This document shows positions 63,222 through 64,000 of a stretch of DNA of 64,000 bases, in pieces; positions within the stretch are counted from its first letter, which is position 1, and each line of letters begins with the position of its first letter. The DNA lies in the NCBI GenBank assembly GCA_020465985.1, contig JAANYP010000257.1, positions 1,370,706 to 1,434,705 on the forward strand. Direction: 5' to 3'. Origin of the DNA: Centrapalus pauciflorus (lineage: Eukaryota; Streptophyta; Magnoliopsida; Asterales; Asteraceae). The position numbers were made by a program, and so were the translations under genes. The notes under the pieces are model-generated. The model made no database searches, was not told the origin of the DNA, and worked only from the letters and a program-made list of their open reading frames with translations.

Positions 63222-64000
63222 AACAATTTCATATTGAGTACAAACAGAACCTTTAATGTACTTAACAAGTATAGTGATACTTGTCGTTGCTACAAGATGT
63301 GAATTATGTAGTTTTTAATTAATAAATTAGTAAAAAATTTAAAATATAGAATACTTTTTAGTAACTATTAGCACAAATATTGTAAAATGTTAATATAATG
63401 AACAAAAACTAAAAACCAAAGTTGATATCGTATAATATTCAATAACTTGTATTTAAAAACTATTACACTGTTAAAAATAAAGTTTAACAAAAATGACAAT
63501 GTTTATAAGTTTTATAACAAAATAATACATTTATTAATAATTACAATTGATCAAATATGTAAAATTAAAATTGTCTTTTAATGAAATCACACAAAGACAA
63601 AATAACCAAAAAGGTAAAGTATATTATTGACTATTTCAAAACACGATGTTCTAGATTGAAAATATGAGTCATAAAAAGGTTGGGATTGAAAGAAATGAAT
63701 CATCAATCCATTAAATTTATATCTTTTAACTTTGTTATTGAGACTTGGAAGGTCTTTTGTTTATTGTAATAAAAATTTTTAACTTTTTAAAAAGTATAAA
63801 CTAAAAGTTATCCAGTAAAATTAAATTAAAGTAATTATAATAAACTAAAAAAATTCATGCTATACTTTGCATTCATGTAATGAGTATAAATTAAATAAAT
63901 CGAATAGATACGAGAAACAATTAATCGCTAACTAAAGAATATATATGAACACATGACATGGGCTACAAAACACGTGTTTATCATCTATCATGATTATTAC
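63219..64000. other. AT-rich sequence to the window end
   Basis: No gene, element border or array was identified. Confidence 0.5.

Overview
This window is nuclear DNA from a flowering plant, most likely a eudicot. The coding exons are separated by long AT-rich introns with GT-AG borders. Every gene has a clear plant-type product, and the gaps are full of small non-autonomous DNA transposons (hAT, PIF/Harbinger and Mutator types), SINEs, an LTR retrotransposon remnant and long (TA)n arrays. I cannot name the species from sequence alone.

Five genes can be supported, all on the minus strand. From right to left these are: a TRM5-type tRNA (guanine37-N1)-methyltransferase (53466-59578, 11 exons, leader probably starting near 60600); a GH17 beta-1,3-glucanase with an X8/CBM43 module (46929-48691, 2 exons); the Golgi Qa-SNARE SYP32 (35104-40750, 5 exons); a lysine-rich protein of unknown function (23681-28378, 3 exons); and the 5' three quarters of GRV2/RME-8, an endosomal J-domain protein (38-12639, 14 exons), which runs off the left edge. 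I rebuilt the gene models from splice sites and codon phase, and all five close in frame. TRM5 closes only if a downstream donor replaces an apparently damaged one.

Region by region: 1-12.7 kb is GRV2, with MITEs in introns 1 and 4. 12.7-23.3 kb is repeats: a truncated LTR element carrying a 1.2 kb PIF-like insertion, diverged tandem repeats, and a cluster of TIR elements embedded in (TA)n arrays that forms a 1.76 kb near-palindrome. 23.7-28.4 kb is the lysine-rich gene. 28.4-35.1 kb holds a hAT element, a Harbinger-type ORF remnant and a SINE. 35.1-40.8 kb is SYP32. 40.8-46.9 kb is repeats. 46.9-48.7 kb is the glucanase. 48.7-53.4 kb holds SINEs and otherwise featureless AT-rich DNA. 53.4-60.7 kb is TRM5, with an 895 bp Mutator-like element in intron 1. 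60.7-64 kb holds a PIF MITE, a 1 kb hAT element and a poly(A) tract.

The genes do not form a pathway. GRV2 and SYP32 both act in endomembrane traffic, but I infer no functional clustering. I found no previously undescribed multi-gene system. The observations most worth a second look are the TRM5 splice-site change with a possible 19-residue in-frame insertion, the (TA)n-embedded elements and their giant hairpin, and several insertions whose target-site duplications can be read directly.
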